Shown here one piece after another: positions 15,047 to 21,889 of a DNA stretch of 23,834 bases. Position 1 is the stretch's first letter, and each line of letters opens with the position of its first letter. Origin of the DNA: a virus. A model generated the notes under the pieces. It saw only the letters and a list, made by a program, of their open reading frames with translations, made no database searches and was not told the origin of the DNA. Location of the stretch: positions 1-23,834 of IMG/VR virus record IMGVR_UViG_3300032050_000816; one strand, written 5' to 3'. A program made the translations under genes and the position numbers.

Positions 15047-15616
15047 ATGTCTGAAATTATTACAATTGATACAAACCAAGAAGCAGTAATTGCACCACCA
15101 CAACCAAAACAATTATTGAAATTGGTTAAAGAAACTGATCCTATTTTGGCTCAAGCAATGCCAAAATTTGATTTTGATAATCCACCAATCGATCCAAATG
15201 CACTAGCATCTAGATTGACTGATACCTGCAAAGAATATCGTGGCGTTGGATTGTCTGCCAATCAATGTGGAATGCCATACCGTGTCTTTGTTATGGGTGC
15301 TGATGATGAATATGTGGCATTTTTTAATCCAGAAGTTACACACGTTTCACATGAGATGGCACACATAGTAGAAGGTTGTTTGTCTTTTCCTTTCTTAGGA
15401 TTAAGAATTACTAGACCTGCTGAAATCAAAGTGAAGTATCAAGACTTTACTGGTGCCGAAAAAACAGCACAATTTTCTGGCATATCTGCTCGTTGTTTTC
15501 TGCATGAGCTTGATCATATGAATGGTGTCGTGTATACTGAGAGAGTTAAACCTCTTGCTTTGGCAATGGGTATTAAGAAAAGAAATAAACTATTGAAGAA
15601 AATGAAACTAGCATAA
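15047..15616 (+). CDS. def: Peptide deformylase
   Basis: Removes the formyl group from N-terminal Met of new proteins. All three motifs are intact: GVGLSANQ residues 66-73 (GxGLxAxQ), EGCLSFP 109-115 with the metal-ligand Cys111, and HELDH 153-157 with two metal-ligand His and catalytic Glu. The 189 residues include about 22 extra N-terminal residues before the usual start (LLKLVKETDPIL) and a basic C-terminal tail. Phage deformylases are known from cyanophages, where faster processing of proteins during infection has been proposed. Strong AGGAG ribosome site; the stop overlaps the next start as TAATG. Confidence 0.95.
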   Translation: MSEIITIDTNQEAVIAPPQPKQLLKLVKETDPILAQAMPKFDFDNPPIDPNALASRLTDTCKEYRGVGLSANQCGMPYRVFVMGADDEYVAFFNPEVTHVSHEMAHIVEGCLSFPFLGLRITRPAEIKVKYQDFTGAEKTAQFSGISARCFLHELDHMNGVVYTERVKPLALAMGIKKRNKLLKKMKLA

Positions 15617-16875
15617 TGGCAACACCCATAGAATTCGTAGATAAACAATGGCAGGATTGGCAAGAAAGCAATCCTAAAATTGAACACATCGACACAAATG
15701 AAGTCAAAGATAGGCTCATTGAAAACCTGTCTTACGCATCACAAATGGATGTTCGTGAATATACATTGTATCAAAAATGGTGTGAAGTCAAAGAGAGATA
15801 TCCAGTAGAACAGATATCAACATTATTTGGTGATGAAGTTCAAATGGTTAGTAAAGAACAAGAGAAACTTATCAAACAAGTTAAATCTAACTTCTGGATG
15901 CCAAAAGAACCTGATGATTATGAAAAGTTAAAACCTGTAATGCAAATTTCAAATGGCGATTTGGCAGAAACATGGAATGCCATTCGAACATTTTCTTCTA
16001 CAATGAAAAACAATTCAAATATAGGAAGAAACTTATTCTATACTATTGTTGATGATGTAACTAAAAAATATCTTGGTGTAATTTGTATCTCATCAGATTT
16101 TTTAGATTTAACACCAAGAGATAAAGAAATTGGATGGTCAAGAGAGGTTAAGACACAACAAGGCATGATTAACCATACCGCAATTGGTTCTACTATCGTA
16201 CCTTTACAACCTTTGGGATTTAACTACATGGGCGGCAAGTTACTTGCTTTGTTGTGTCTCTCTGATACCGTACAGAAAGATTGGCAAGAAAGATATGGTG
16301 ATGTTCTAGTTGGTGTCACCACAACATCTTTATACGGAAATACAAAATCTAATGGACTTTCACAATATGATGGGTTAGAACATTGGAAAAAAATGGGTTT
16401 TTCTTCTGGTTCTGTTGCATTTGAACCTACAAGAGAAACAAGCAGAATGGTTTTCAATTGGATTAAAGAAAACCATACAAGAAAATATTTTGAGTGGTGG
16501 GAAGCCAAAAACACACAAGGTCTTCCACTTAAGCGAGATCACAAAAATAGGTCATTGAATTTCGCTTATTCAAAATTAGGTATTCCAAAAAATCTAATAA
16601 GAACGGAACACCAAAGAGGTATATATTTTTCTTACCTCTATAATAATACTTCTGAATTTCTAAGGAAAGAAATTAAGGAAGATAAACTGGTAAAGTCGTT
16701 TGATACCAGTGAAGAAACTCTTGCCAATATTTGGAAAACCAAGTATGCTAAGGGTCGTATATCAATGTTAAAGAAAAAGAATACCGTTTCATATGATTCT
16801 CTTTTCTATGACGATTTGATATACCTGTCTTGGGAAGAAACCAAGGCAAAATATCTACCACAAGTTGGTCGATAG
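15616..16875 (+). CDS. DUF4338 / DruA-like protein
   Basis: A 419-residue protein. Its centre (residues about 140-275) matches the DUF4338 pattern found in DruA of the Druantia defence system and in phage proteins of unknown role: GRNLFYTIVDD, a YLGVICISSDF strand, IGWSREVKT, NHTAIGSTIVPLQPLG, LALLCLSDTVQKDWQERYGD, then a VGVTTTSLYG and LEHWKKMGFSSG segment. The fold is reminiscent of an acetyltransferase-like or nuclease-associated core, but the biochemical activity is unknown to me. The N-terminal 130 and C-terminal 140 residues are charged and not recognised. It starts at TAATG without a ribosome site and is coupled to the deformylase gene; a strong promoter for the next unit follows. Confidence 0.7.
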   Translation: MATPIEFVDKQWQDWQESNPKIEHIDTNEVKDRLIENLSYASQMDVREYTLYQKWCEVKERYPVEQISTLFGDEVQMVSKEQEKLIKQVKSNFWMPKEPDDYEKLKPVMQISNGDLAETWNAIRTFSSTMKNNSNIGRNLFYTIVDDVTKKYLGVICISSDFLDLTPRDKEIGWSREVKTQQGMINHTAIGSTIVPLQPLGFNYMGGKLLALLCLSDTVQKDWQERYGDVLVGVTTTSLYGNTKSNGLSQYDGLEHWKKMGFSSGSVAFEPTRETSRMVFNWIKENHTRKYFEWWEAKNTQGLPLKRDHKNRSLNFAYSKLGIPKNLIRTEHQRGIYFSYLYNNTSEFLRKEIKEDKLVKSFDTSEETLANIWKTKYAKGRISMLKKKNTVSYDSLFYDDLIYLSWEETKAKYLPQVGR

Positions 16876-16878
16876 TCA

Positions 16879-16924
16879 AGTATACCACAAATAATCTTGA
16901 CAAATCATATACATAATAGTATAC
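16879..16924 (+). repeat. AGTATAC direct repeat flanking the wHTH promoter
   Basis: AGTATAC occurs at 16879-16885 and 16918-16924. The second copy overlaps the -10 hexamer and both contain the palindrome GTATAC. They are candidate operator sites for the DNA-binding protein encoded immediately downstream. Confidence 0.4.
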
Positions 16925-16925
16925 T
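16897..16925 (+). promoter_or_regulatory. Consensus sigma70 promoter for wHTH gene
   Basis: TTGACA, a 17-nt spacer and TATACT, lying just after the stop of the preceding gene. The predicted start near 16931 gives a leader of about 50 nt that contains a small hairpin (CTTGC/GCAAG, 16933-16947). Confidence 0.88.
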
Positions 16926-16961
16926 GTGAGAACTTGCTTAAAGCAAGGATTTAATTTAACT

Positions 16962-16982
16962 ATGAACAAGGAGTTTATATAA
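16962..16982 (+). CDS. Possible six-codon leader peptide
   Basis: ATG AAC AAG GAG TTT ATA TAA lies within the leader; its stop overlaps the next ATG as TAATG, and its own codons include the GGAG ribosome site of the gene. AAGGA occurs 12 nt before it. Translation would pass directly over the ribosome site and could couple to, or interfere with, the main gene. It may equally be fortuitous. Confidence 0.25.
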   Translation: MNKEFI

Positions 16983-17248
16983 TGAAGTTATCTGCAAAAG
17001 ACAAAATGTTGAACGCCCTCAAAGCAAAAAGTGGTTACAACACTTTCACCGTAGCACAAGCACAACGCCGTTTTGGTATCAGCAATGTTACCGCCCGTAT
17101 CGATGAACTTCGCAAAGAAGGCCATTGCATCTACACAAACTCCAAGCGTACAGAAGATGGTCGTTTGGTTAAGTTCTACCGCATGGGTAAACCAAGCAAA
17201 GCTCTCGTTCAGGCAGCTTTGCGTGCCGGTTACTCTTTCAATCAGTAA
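16982..17248 (+). CDS. Small winged-helix DNA-binding protein
   Basis: An 88-residue basic protein with a clear helix-turn-helix: TVAQAQRRFGISNVTARIDELRKEG (broken as TVAQAQRRFGIS and NVTARIDELRKEG, residues 23-47), then a wing CIYTNSKR...GRLVKFYRMGKPS. Proteins of this pattern are abundant small regulators in cyanophage-like phages. It is the only gene between its own consensus promoter and a strong terminator, so it is expressed separately and probably early and strongly. Codon use is somewhat richer in GC than neighbours (CGT, CGC, GGT), fitting high expression. Targets are unknown; autoregulation through the AGTATAC repeats is a possibility. Confidence 0.88.
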   Translation: MKLSAKDKMLNALKAKSGYNTFTVAQAQRRFGISNVTARIDELRKEGHCIYTNSKRTEDGRLVKFYRMGKPSKALVQAALRAGYSFNQ

Positions 17249-17262
17249 TATTGATTTGAGTT

Positions 17263-17292
17263 GGGAGGGTTACTTCGGTAACTCTCCCTTTT
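17263..17292 (+). terminator. Intrinsic terminator after wHTH gene
   Basis: An 11-bp stem (GGGAGGGTTAC with GTAACTCTCCC, one G-T wobble) closed by a TTCG tetraloop and followed by four T. The T run is short, so partial readthrough to the next genes is possible; those genes show no promoter of their own. Confidence 0.9.
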
Positions 17293-17311
17293 ATCACACA
17301 TTGGAGTTATA

Positions 17312-18109
17312 ATGGAAATTTCAATTAAAAAAGAAGATTTACAAAAGAAAAGTTTATTCGTTGCAACCCCAATGTATGGTGGACAAAATTATGGGTTGTA
17401 CATGAAATCATGCCTTGATCTACAAGGTATGTTGATGTCTTATGGTGTACCCATCAAATTTTCTTTCCTGTTTAATGAATCATTAATTACACGTGCAAGA
17501 AATTATCTTGTTGATGAATTTCTACATCGTTCAGATTGCACACATATGTTGTTTATTGATTCAGACATTCACTTTAATCCACAAGATGTTATTGCAATGT
17601 TGGCATTAGATCGTGATGTCATCGGCGCACCATATCCTAAGAAAGCAATTAAATGGCGTTCTGTTAAACGTGCAATGGAAAAGAATCCTGACATTGATCC
17701 AGGTCTCTTAGAAAAAGTTACAGGTGATTATGTGTTTAATCCTGTTAAAGGAACCGCACAGTTTTCGGTCACAGAACCACTTGAAGTTATGGAGATTGGA
17801 ACTGGATTTATGATGGTCAAGCGTGAAGTATTTCCTAAATGGGAAAAAGCTTATCCAGAGTTTCGTTACAAACCAGATCATGTTGGTCAAGCCAATTTTG
17901 ATGGCACTCGTTACATTCATGCATATTTTGATACCGTTATTGATGAAAAATCAGAGCGTTATCTCTCAGAAGATTATATGTTCTGCCAATGGTGGAGAAA
18001 CATCGGAGGCCAGATTTGGTTGTGTCCTTGGATGAGAACCTCACATATCGGCACATATCATTTTCAAGGAGATATGCCTGCTGTTGCAAACTATGTGGGT
18101 GAAATGTAA
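17312..18109 (+). CDS. Glycosyltransferase-like protein
   Basis: A 265-residue protein with a GT-A type nucleotide-sugar pattern: SLFVATPMYGG at the start of the fold, FLFNESLITRARNYLVDEFL, then THMLFIDSDIHF with the DxD-like DSD at residues 83-85 that normally binds metal and the sugar nucleotide, followed by GAPYPKKAIKW and MEIGTGFMMVKREVF. Proteins of this pattern occur in many cyanophage-like and pelagic T4 relatives. The sugar donor and acceptor are unknown; modified DNA, virion protein or host surface glycan are all possible. GGAG ribosome site; the stop overlaps the next gene (TAATG). Confidence 0.75.
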   Translation: MEISIKKEDLQKKSLFVATPMYGGQNYGLYMKSCLDLQGMLMSYGVPIKFSFLFNESLITRARNYLVDEFLHRSDCTHMLFIDSDIHFNPQDVIAMLALDRDVIGAPYPKKAIKWRSVKRAMEKNPDIDPGLLEKVTGDYVFNPVKGTAQFSVTEPLEVMEIGTGFMMVKREVFPKWEKAYPEFRYKPDHVGQANFDGTRYIHAYFDTVIDEKSERYLSEDYMFCQWWRNIGGQIWLCPWMRTSHIGTYHFQGDMPAVANYVGEM

Positions 18110-18444
18110 TGAAATTCAAAGACATAGTTAAGGCATCACAAAATGCCTCAACTGGTGGCCGAAAGTTTGACGGTGGAAAATTACAATATGGTTTGATTCC
18201 ACCGTTAGCACTAAAAGAAATGGTAAAAGTATTAACTTTTGGTGCTGAGAAGTATGAAGCCGATAATTGGAAAATTGTTCCCGATTCTAAACGCAGGTAC
18301 TTTGATGCCATGCAACGCCATCTGTGGGCATGGAAAGAAGGTGAACAGATTGATCCTGAATCTGGTATTCACCACTTGGCACACGCAATGTGTTGCCTAT
18401 ATTTTTTATATGAACATGATGTAAAGTATTCTATTGACAAATAA
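18109..18444 (+). CDS. dATP/dGTP pyrophosphohydrolase-like (MazZ/DUF5664, MazG-type)
   Basis: A 111-residue all-helical protein with the pattern GGRKFDGGKLQYGLIPP, LTFGAEKYEADNW, RRYFDAMQRHLWAWKEGEQI and GIHHLAHAMCCLYFLYEHD. These His/Glu/Asp-rich helices match the MazG-like nucleotide pyrophosphohydrolases of the DUF5664 group, which hydrolyse dATP or dGTP; members called MazZ work with PurZ in phages with diaminopurine DNA. No purZ lies in this window, so nucleotide pool adjustment or clearing of a specific dNTP is the safer reading. It is coupled to the glycosyltransferase gene and its stop codon lies within the next promoter region. Confidence 0.78.
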   Translation: MKFKDIVKASQNASTGGRKFDGGKLQYGLIPPLALKEMVKVLTFGAEKYEADNWKIVPDSKRRYFDAMQRHLWAWKEGEQIDPESGIHHLAHAMCCLYFLYEHDVKYSIDK

Positions 18445-18462
18445 TTCAATTTGTGATATTAT
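18434..18462 (+). promoter_or_regulatory. Sigma70 promoter for replication module
   Basis: TTGACA, a 17-nt spacer and TATTAT, with the -35 inside the last codons of the preceding gene. It is followed by a T-rich leader and drives the clamp gene 45 and probably the 45-44-62-regA cluster. Confidence 0.85.
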
Positions 18463-18470
18463 TGTTTTTT

Positions 18471-18484
18471 TATTATGGAGAATG
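18471..18484 (+). promoter_or_regulatory. Shared translation-initiation motif before gene 45 (candidate RegA site)
   Basis: TATTATGGAGAATG, 14 nt identical to the sequence before gene 44 (20052-20065). It includes the GGAG ribosome site and ends 2 nt before the ATG at 18487. Genes 44 and 45 are classic RegA targets in T4. Confidence 0.45.
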
Positions 18485-18486
18485 AA

Positions 18487-19158
18487 ATGAAGTTATCATC
18501 TGATACATTAAATGTATTGAAGAATTTTTCTACTATCAATGGAAATATTCTTGTTAAAAAAGGTTCAAAATTGAGTACCATCTCTGCATCAAAGTCTGTC
18601 CTTGCACAGGCAAACATCAAAGATAGTTTCCCTAAAGATTTTTGTGTATACGACCTAAACCAATTTTTGTCTGTACAAGGTCTTTTCAAAGACGGTGAAA
18701 TTGATTTTACAGATTCAAATATTCTATTCAAATCTGGTAACAGAAAAACAAGTTACAGGATGGCAGCAAAGGAAACTCTTGTTGTCCCTCCAGAAAAAGA
18801 ACTTGTCATGCCAACAGTTGATGATAGTTTTACATTGAAATCTGATGATTATGATATTCTGATGAAAACTGCTTCAACGCTTTCATCACCACACATTGGC
18901 ATCATTTCTGATGGTTCAACAATTGAAGTTGTTTCTTTTGATGCAAAAGATGATTCTGCACACACCAATTCTATCGCTGTTGGTGAAGGCAAAGGAAAAC
19001 AATATAAGATTGTATTCAATATCGAAAATCTCAAAATGATTCCTGGATCATATGATGTTAGTATCTCTTTTAAAGGCATGGTCAACTTTAAGAACAGTAG
19101 AGATGACATTCAGTATTGGATTGCATTTGAAAGTAAATTAACAAAGATTGGCGAATAA
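18487..19158 (+). CDS. 45: Sliding clamp gp45
   Basis: Trimeric processivity clamp of the phage DNA polymerase and, in T4, the activator that tracks along DNA to switch on late promoters with gp55 and gp33. The start at 18487 is chosen because MKLSSDTLNVLKNFSTINGN matches the T4 gp45 N-terminus (MKLSKDTTALLKNFATIN) and a GGAGA site precedes it; an in-frame ATG at 18475 would place the ribosome site inside the gene. At 223 residues it is close to T4's 228. Further matches include VYDLNQFLSV, and FNIENLKMIPGSYDVSISFKG near the C-terminus. It leads the replication cluster from a strong promoter. Confidence 0.95.
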   Translation: MKLSSDTLNVLKNFSTINGNILVKKGSKLSTISASKSVLAQANIKDSFPKDFCVYDLNQFLSVQGLFKDGEIDFTDSNILFKSGNRKTSYRMAAKETLVVPPEKELVMPTVDDSFTLKSDDYDILMKTASTLSSPHIGIISDGSTIEVVSFDAKDDSAHTNSIAVGEGKGKQYKIVFNIENLKMIPGSYDVSISFKGMVNFKNSRDDIQYWIAFESKLTKIGE

Positions 19159-19159
19159 A

Positions 19160-19762
19160 GTGGAACCAGTAATCATCGATGATTTTATTCCTTTAATATT
19201 TCAAAAGTCCATTTATGAACTATTGTGTGGAGAAGATGTACAATGGAAGTTCTCTAAGTATTCCACATATTCACAACCAACGGATAATCTTTGGAGTATT
19301 GATGAACCAACTAAAGAACATATTCAATTTAAACATTATTTTGTAGAGGACAATGTAACAAAAAGTATTTTCTTACCTTATATTGCACCTTTGATTGCTG
19401 AATATGAGAGATATGTTGGCAAGGTTACTGGAACAACACGTATCAAAGCAAACCTATTGATGCCTCAAGGTTCTCCAACTTTAGAACCACCTCATGTGGA
19501 TGATTCTAATCCTGAATCTTACAAAGACGGAGTTTATCTTGGTGGAAGAAAAACACTTCTATACTATGTAAACGGTGGTGATGGTGATACCGTACTCTAT
19601 AATGAAAAATTTTATGGAGAACCGGTTGGTAGTTTAACCAGAAATCAAGTAATCACACCTCAAAGAGGTCGTGCTGTAATTTTTGATTCGAATCATTTAC
19701 ATTCGGCTTGTTCACCAACAGTTAAGCGGTATCGATTAATTATTAATTGTATATTTGGATAA
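19160..19762 (+). CDS. 2OG-Fe(II) oxygenase-like protein (second copy)
   Basis: A 200-residue protein when started at GTG 19160, 1 nt after the gp45 stop; a TTG at 19148 would add four residues. It shows an HxD pair in EPPHVDDSN (His112, Asp114), a distal His cluster in DSNHLHSAC, and Arg residues in KRYRLIINCIF where 2-oxoglutarate binds, preceded by RGRAVIFDS. Its order and spacing match prolyl-4-hydroxylase-like phage oxygenases. It is only distantly similar to the enzyme at 14456. Placed between the clamp and DsbA-like genes, it may be co-expressed with replication functions; the substrate is unknown. Confidence 0.82.
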   Translation: MEPVIIDDFIPLIFQKSIYELLCGEDVQWKFSKYSTYSQPTDNLWSIDEPTKEHIQFKHYFVEDNVTKSIFLPYIAPLIAEYERYVGKVTGTTRIKANLLMPQGSPTLEPPHVDDSNPESYKDGVYLGGRKTLLYYVNGGDGDTVLYNEKFYGEPVGSLTRNQVITPQRGRAVIFDSNHLHSACSPTVKRYRLIINCIFG

Positions 19763-19765
19763 ACT

Positions 19766-20041
19766 ATGACTACAGTACAAACATTATTTGGAAACTTTAA
19801 TGAAGAACAGTTGAAAACATTAAAAGATGCTATCTCAGAAATCAATTCATCTATGACAAAAATTGATTCAGAGAATGAAGCAATCAAAGATATTGTTGAT
19901 GGAACATTTGATGCATTAAAAATTCCTAAAAAGATTATTAAGAAGTTAGCTAAGGCACAATACAATCAAAGCATTCAGTCTGAAACTGCTGAGTTCAATG
20001 AGTTTGTGGCTTTATTTGAAGGTATGAATGAAGTAAAATGA
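19766..20041 (+). CDS. DsbA-like small DNA-binding protein
   Basis: A 91-residue, mostly helical protein: FNEEQLKTLKDAISEINSSM, then DIVDGTFDALKIPKKIIKKLAK, then a short acidic helix. This arrangement resembles T4 DsbA (89 aa), a double-stranded DNA-binding protein implicated in late transcription, and small proteins of the same design in cyanophages. The match is by pattern, so the name is tentative. A weak ribosome site (GGAT) precedes the ATG 3 nt after the oxygenase stop. Confidence 0.6.
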   Translation: MTTVQTLFGNFNEEQLKTLKDAISEINSSMTKIDSENEAIKDIVDGTFDALKIPKKIIKKLAKAQYNQSIQSETAEFNEFVALFEGMNEVK

Positions 20042-20051
20042 GTTGTAAATA

Positions 20052-20065
20052 TATTATGGAGAATG
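20052..20065 (+). promoter_or_regulatory. Shared translation-initiation motif before gene 44 (candidate RegA site)
   Basis: Identical 14-nt TATTATGGAGAATG as upstream of gene 45, containing the GGAG ribosome site and ending 3 nt before the gene 44 ATG. Confidence 0.45.
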
Positions 20066-20068
20066 TGA

Positions 20069-21001
20069 ATGGAACATCTACTTTGGGTCGAGAAGTATCG
20101 GCCAAAAACTATTGAGGAATGTATTCTACCAGATGCATTAAAGAATACCTTTCAAGAATATGTAAATCGAAAAGAAATTCCTAATCTACTATTATCTGGT
20201 AGTGCAGGTGTTGGTAAAACTACAGTTGCTCGAGCTTTGTGTGAACAGGTTGGTTGTGATTATATCATTATCAACGGTTCAGATGAATCAGGCATCGATG
20301 TTCTACGCACCAAAATCAAAAACTATGCCTCATCTGTTTCACTTATGGGTGGCCGAAAGGTTGTCATTATTGATGAGGCAGACTATCTAAATCCAAACTC
20401 AACACAACCTGCAATGCGTGGTGCAATAGAAGAATTTGCATCCAATTGTTCGTTCATCTTTACTTGTAATTTCAAGAATCGTATCATCGATCCAATTCAT
20501 TCTCGTTGTGCTGTTGTTGATTTCAAGATCAATGGTTGCAAACAGAAAATGGCTACATCATTGATGAAAAGAATTGAACACATTCTAGAACAAGAAAATG
20601 TTCAATATGAAAAGTCTGTTCTTGCAGCACTCATCACAAAACACTTTCCTGATAATAGGAGAGTTCTCAATGAACTACAAAGATATTCCGTATCTGGTGT
20701 AATCGATAAAGGTATTCTTGGTAGTGTTGCTGATGTTGATTTGTCTAATCTTATTACAGCATTGAAAGGTAAAGATTTTTCATCTGCTCGTAAATGGGTC
20801 ACCAACAATCTAGATAACGATCCAACAAAACTATATCGTAAACTTTATGAAGGTCTGTATGAAGTTTTGAAACCACAATCCGTACCTCAGTTGGTTTTAA
20901 TTCTTGCCAAGTATCAATATCAGGCTGCGTTTGTTGCTGACCACGAAATCAACACAACCGCTTGTCTTACAGAAATCATGGTTGATTGTGAGTTTAAATA
21001 A
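20069..21001 (+). CDS. 44: Clamp loader large subunit gp44
   Basis: AAA+ ATPase that, as four copies with one gp62, opens the gp45 ring and loads it at primer ends. The 310-residue protein (T4 319) has the N-terminal LWVEKYRPKTIEECILP typical of clamp loaders, Walker A SGSAGVGKTT residues 43-52, Walker B VIIDEADYL about 100-108, and the SRC motif (IHSRCAVVDF) near residue 145 holding the arginine finger. The C-terminal third forms the helical collar. Ribosome site within the motif shared with gene 45. Its stop overlaps the start of the inserted GIY-YIG gene (TAATG). Confidence 0.96.
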   Translation: MEHLLWVEKYRPKTIEECILPDALKNTFQEYVNRKEIPNLLLSGSAGVGKTTVARALCEQVGCDYIIINGSDESGIDVLRTKIKNYASSVSLMGGRKVVIIDEADYLNPNSTQPAMRGAIEEFASNCSFIFTCNFKNRIIDPIHSRCAVVDFKINGCKQKMATSLMKRIEHILEQENVQYEKSVLAALITKHFPDNRRVLNELQRYSVSGVIDKGILGSVADVDLSNLITALKGKDFSSARKWVTNNLDNDPTKLYRKLYEGLYEVLKPQSVPQLVLILAKYQYQAAFVADHEINTTACLTEIMVDCEFK

Positions 21002-21513
21002 TGAAAAGAAATATATTTTTTGAAATTCAATATGAGCCCGAAGATTTTCTTCCTTTATTTTTAAAAGAAATTTCTTTAGATAATTTTGAAAAAGTTATAA
21101 TTAGAGAAGAAACTGCTCAAGGTTTTTTTACTAATAGAAAATTGGCAAATAGAGGAATATATATTTTATATAAAAATGAACAGCCAATTTATGTTGGGTG
21201 TTCTGAATCTTCTATTCATAAAAGAATAGGTAGATTTATATCTGGTGTTCGTGGAACAGAAAGGCCTGATGAAAATCATTCTGCTGCATACAAATATATT
21301 GATATATTTGGTCGTGATCTGAGCGATATTACAGTTAAAACTATATCAATTTCACCACAAGATTTGCCTGAATATATTAACCTGACAGATATAGAAAATA
21401 CTTTGATTTACAGTTTAAAACCTTTATTAAATAGTGAAACTCATTATGATTACAAATTTGAAAAAGGTATTAAAATTGTTTCAATAAGTGAAAAAAATGC
21501 CAGATTTATTTAA
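21001..21513 (+). CDS. GIY-YIG nuclease, probably free-standing homing endonuclease
   Basis: A 170-residue protein with the nuclease core near the middle: GIY at residues 52-54, YVG at 64-66, Arg75 in HKRIGRF as the likely catalytic arginine, and Glu132 in TDIENTLIYSLKPLLNSE as the metal ligand. About 50 unrecognised residues precede the core and only a short tail follows, so no separate C-terminal DNA-binding module is seen, unlike T4 Seg proteins. It splits clamp-loader genes 44 and 62, which adjoin in T4, and is visibly more AT-rich than either. Both features point to recent acquisition. It overlaps the gp44 stop and the start of gene 62. Confidence 0.85.
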   Translation: MKRNIFFEIQYEPEDFLPLFLKEISLDNFEKVIIREETAQGFFTNRKLANRGIYILYKNEQPIYVGCSESSIHKRIGRFISGVRGTERPDENHSAAYKYIDIFGRDLSDITVKTISISPQDLPEYINLTDIENTLIYSLKPLLNSETHYDYKFEKGIKIVSISEKNARFI

Positions 21514-21889
21514 AGAAATCGTACCTGCCATACTACAAACCAAGAAGAATCCGTTTAGGGACGAATTGGATCTAAAGGATTACAATGCTTTTGTCGTTAA
21601 CCGTTCATTGTCTTACCATATGGATTGTGTACTTTATGCCAATGAAATGAACAAGCATCCGGATCTGTCACCAGATTTACAGTTCCAGTACCTTCTAAAT
21701 ACCATTAGGTCTATGAAACGGAAATTTGAACCGTGGCAGAAATCATCGGCCGACAAGAATCTAGGATATATTAAGACATATTTTGGTTACTCAAATGAGA
21801 AGGCCAAAGAAGCCTTGCGTATTCTAAATGATGAGCAGATCGCTGAAATAATAAAAAGAACAGATACAGGCGGAATGAAAAAATCATGA
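21497..21889 (+). CDS. 62: Clamp loader small subunit gp62
   Basis: Partner of gp44 in the clamp loader. The ATG at 21497 gives 130 residues beginning MPDLFKEIVPAILQTKKNPF; a GTG at 21488 would add three. It is shorter than T4 gp62 (187) but of the size usual in cyanophage-like relatives, and is all-helical with VNRSLSYHMDCVLYANEMN and FQYLLNTIRSMKRKF as recognisable parts. The 5' end overlaps the GIY-YIG gene by 17 nt, and the 3' end overlaps regA by 4 nt (ATGA). No good ribosome site, so coupling to the inserted nuclease gene is likely. Confidence 0.85.
   Translation: MPDLFKEIVPAILQTKKNPFRDELDLKDYNAFVVNRSLSYHMDCVLYANEMNKHPDLSPDLQFQYLLNTIRSMKRKFEPWQKSSADKNLGYIKTYFGYSNEKAKEALRILNDEQIAEIIKRTDTGGMKKS

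Noticed and set aside
20993-21000. TTTAAATA before the GIY-YIG gene as a late promoter
   Set aside because: It is the end of gene 44 coding sequence and abuts the ATG; the mismatch is at a conserved position.
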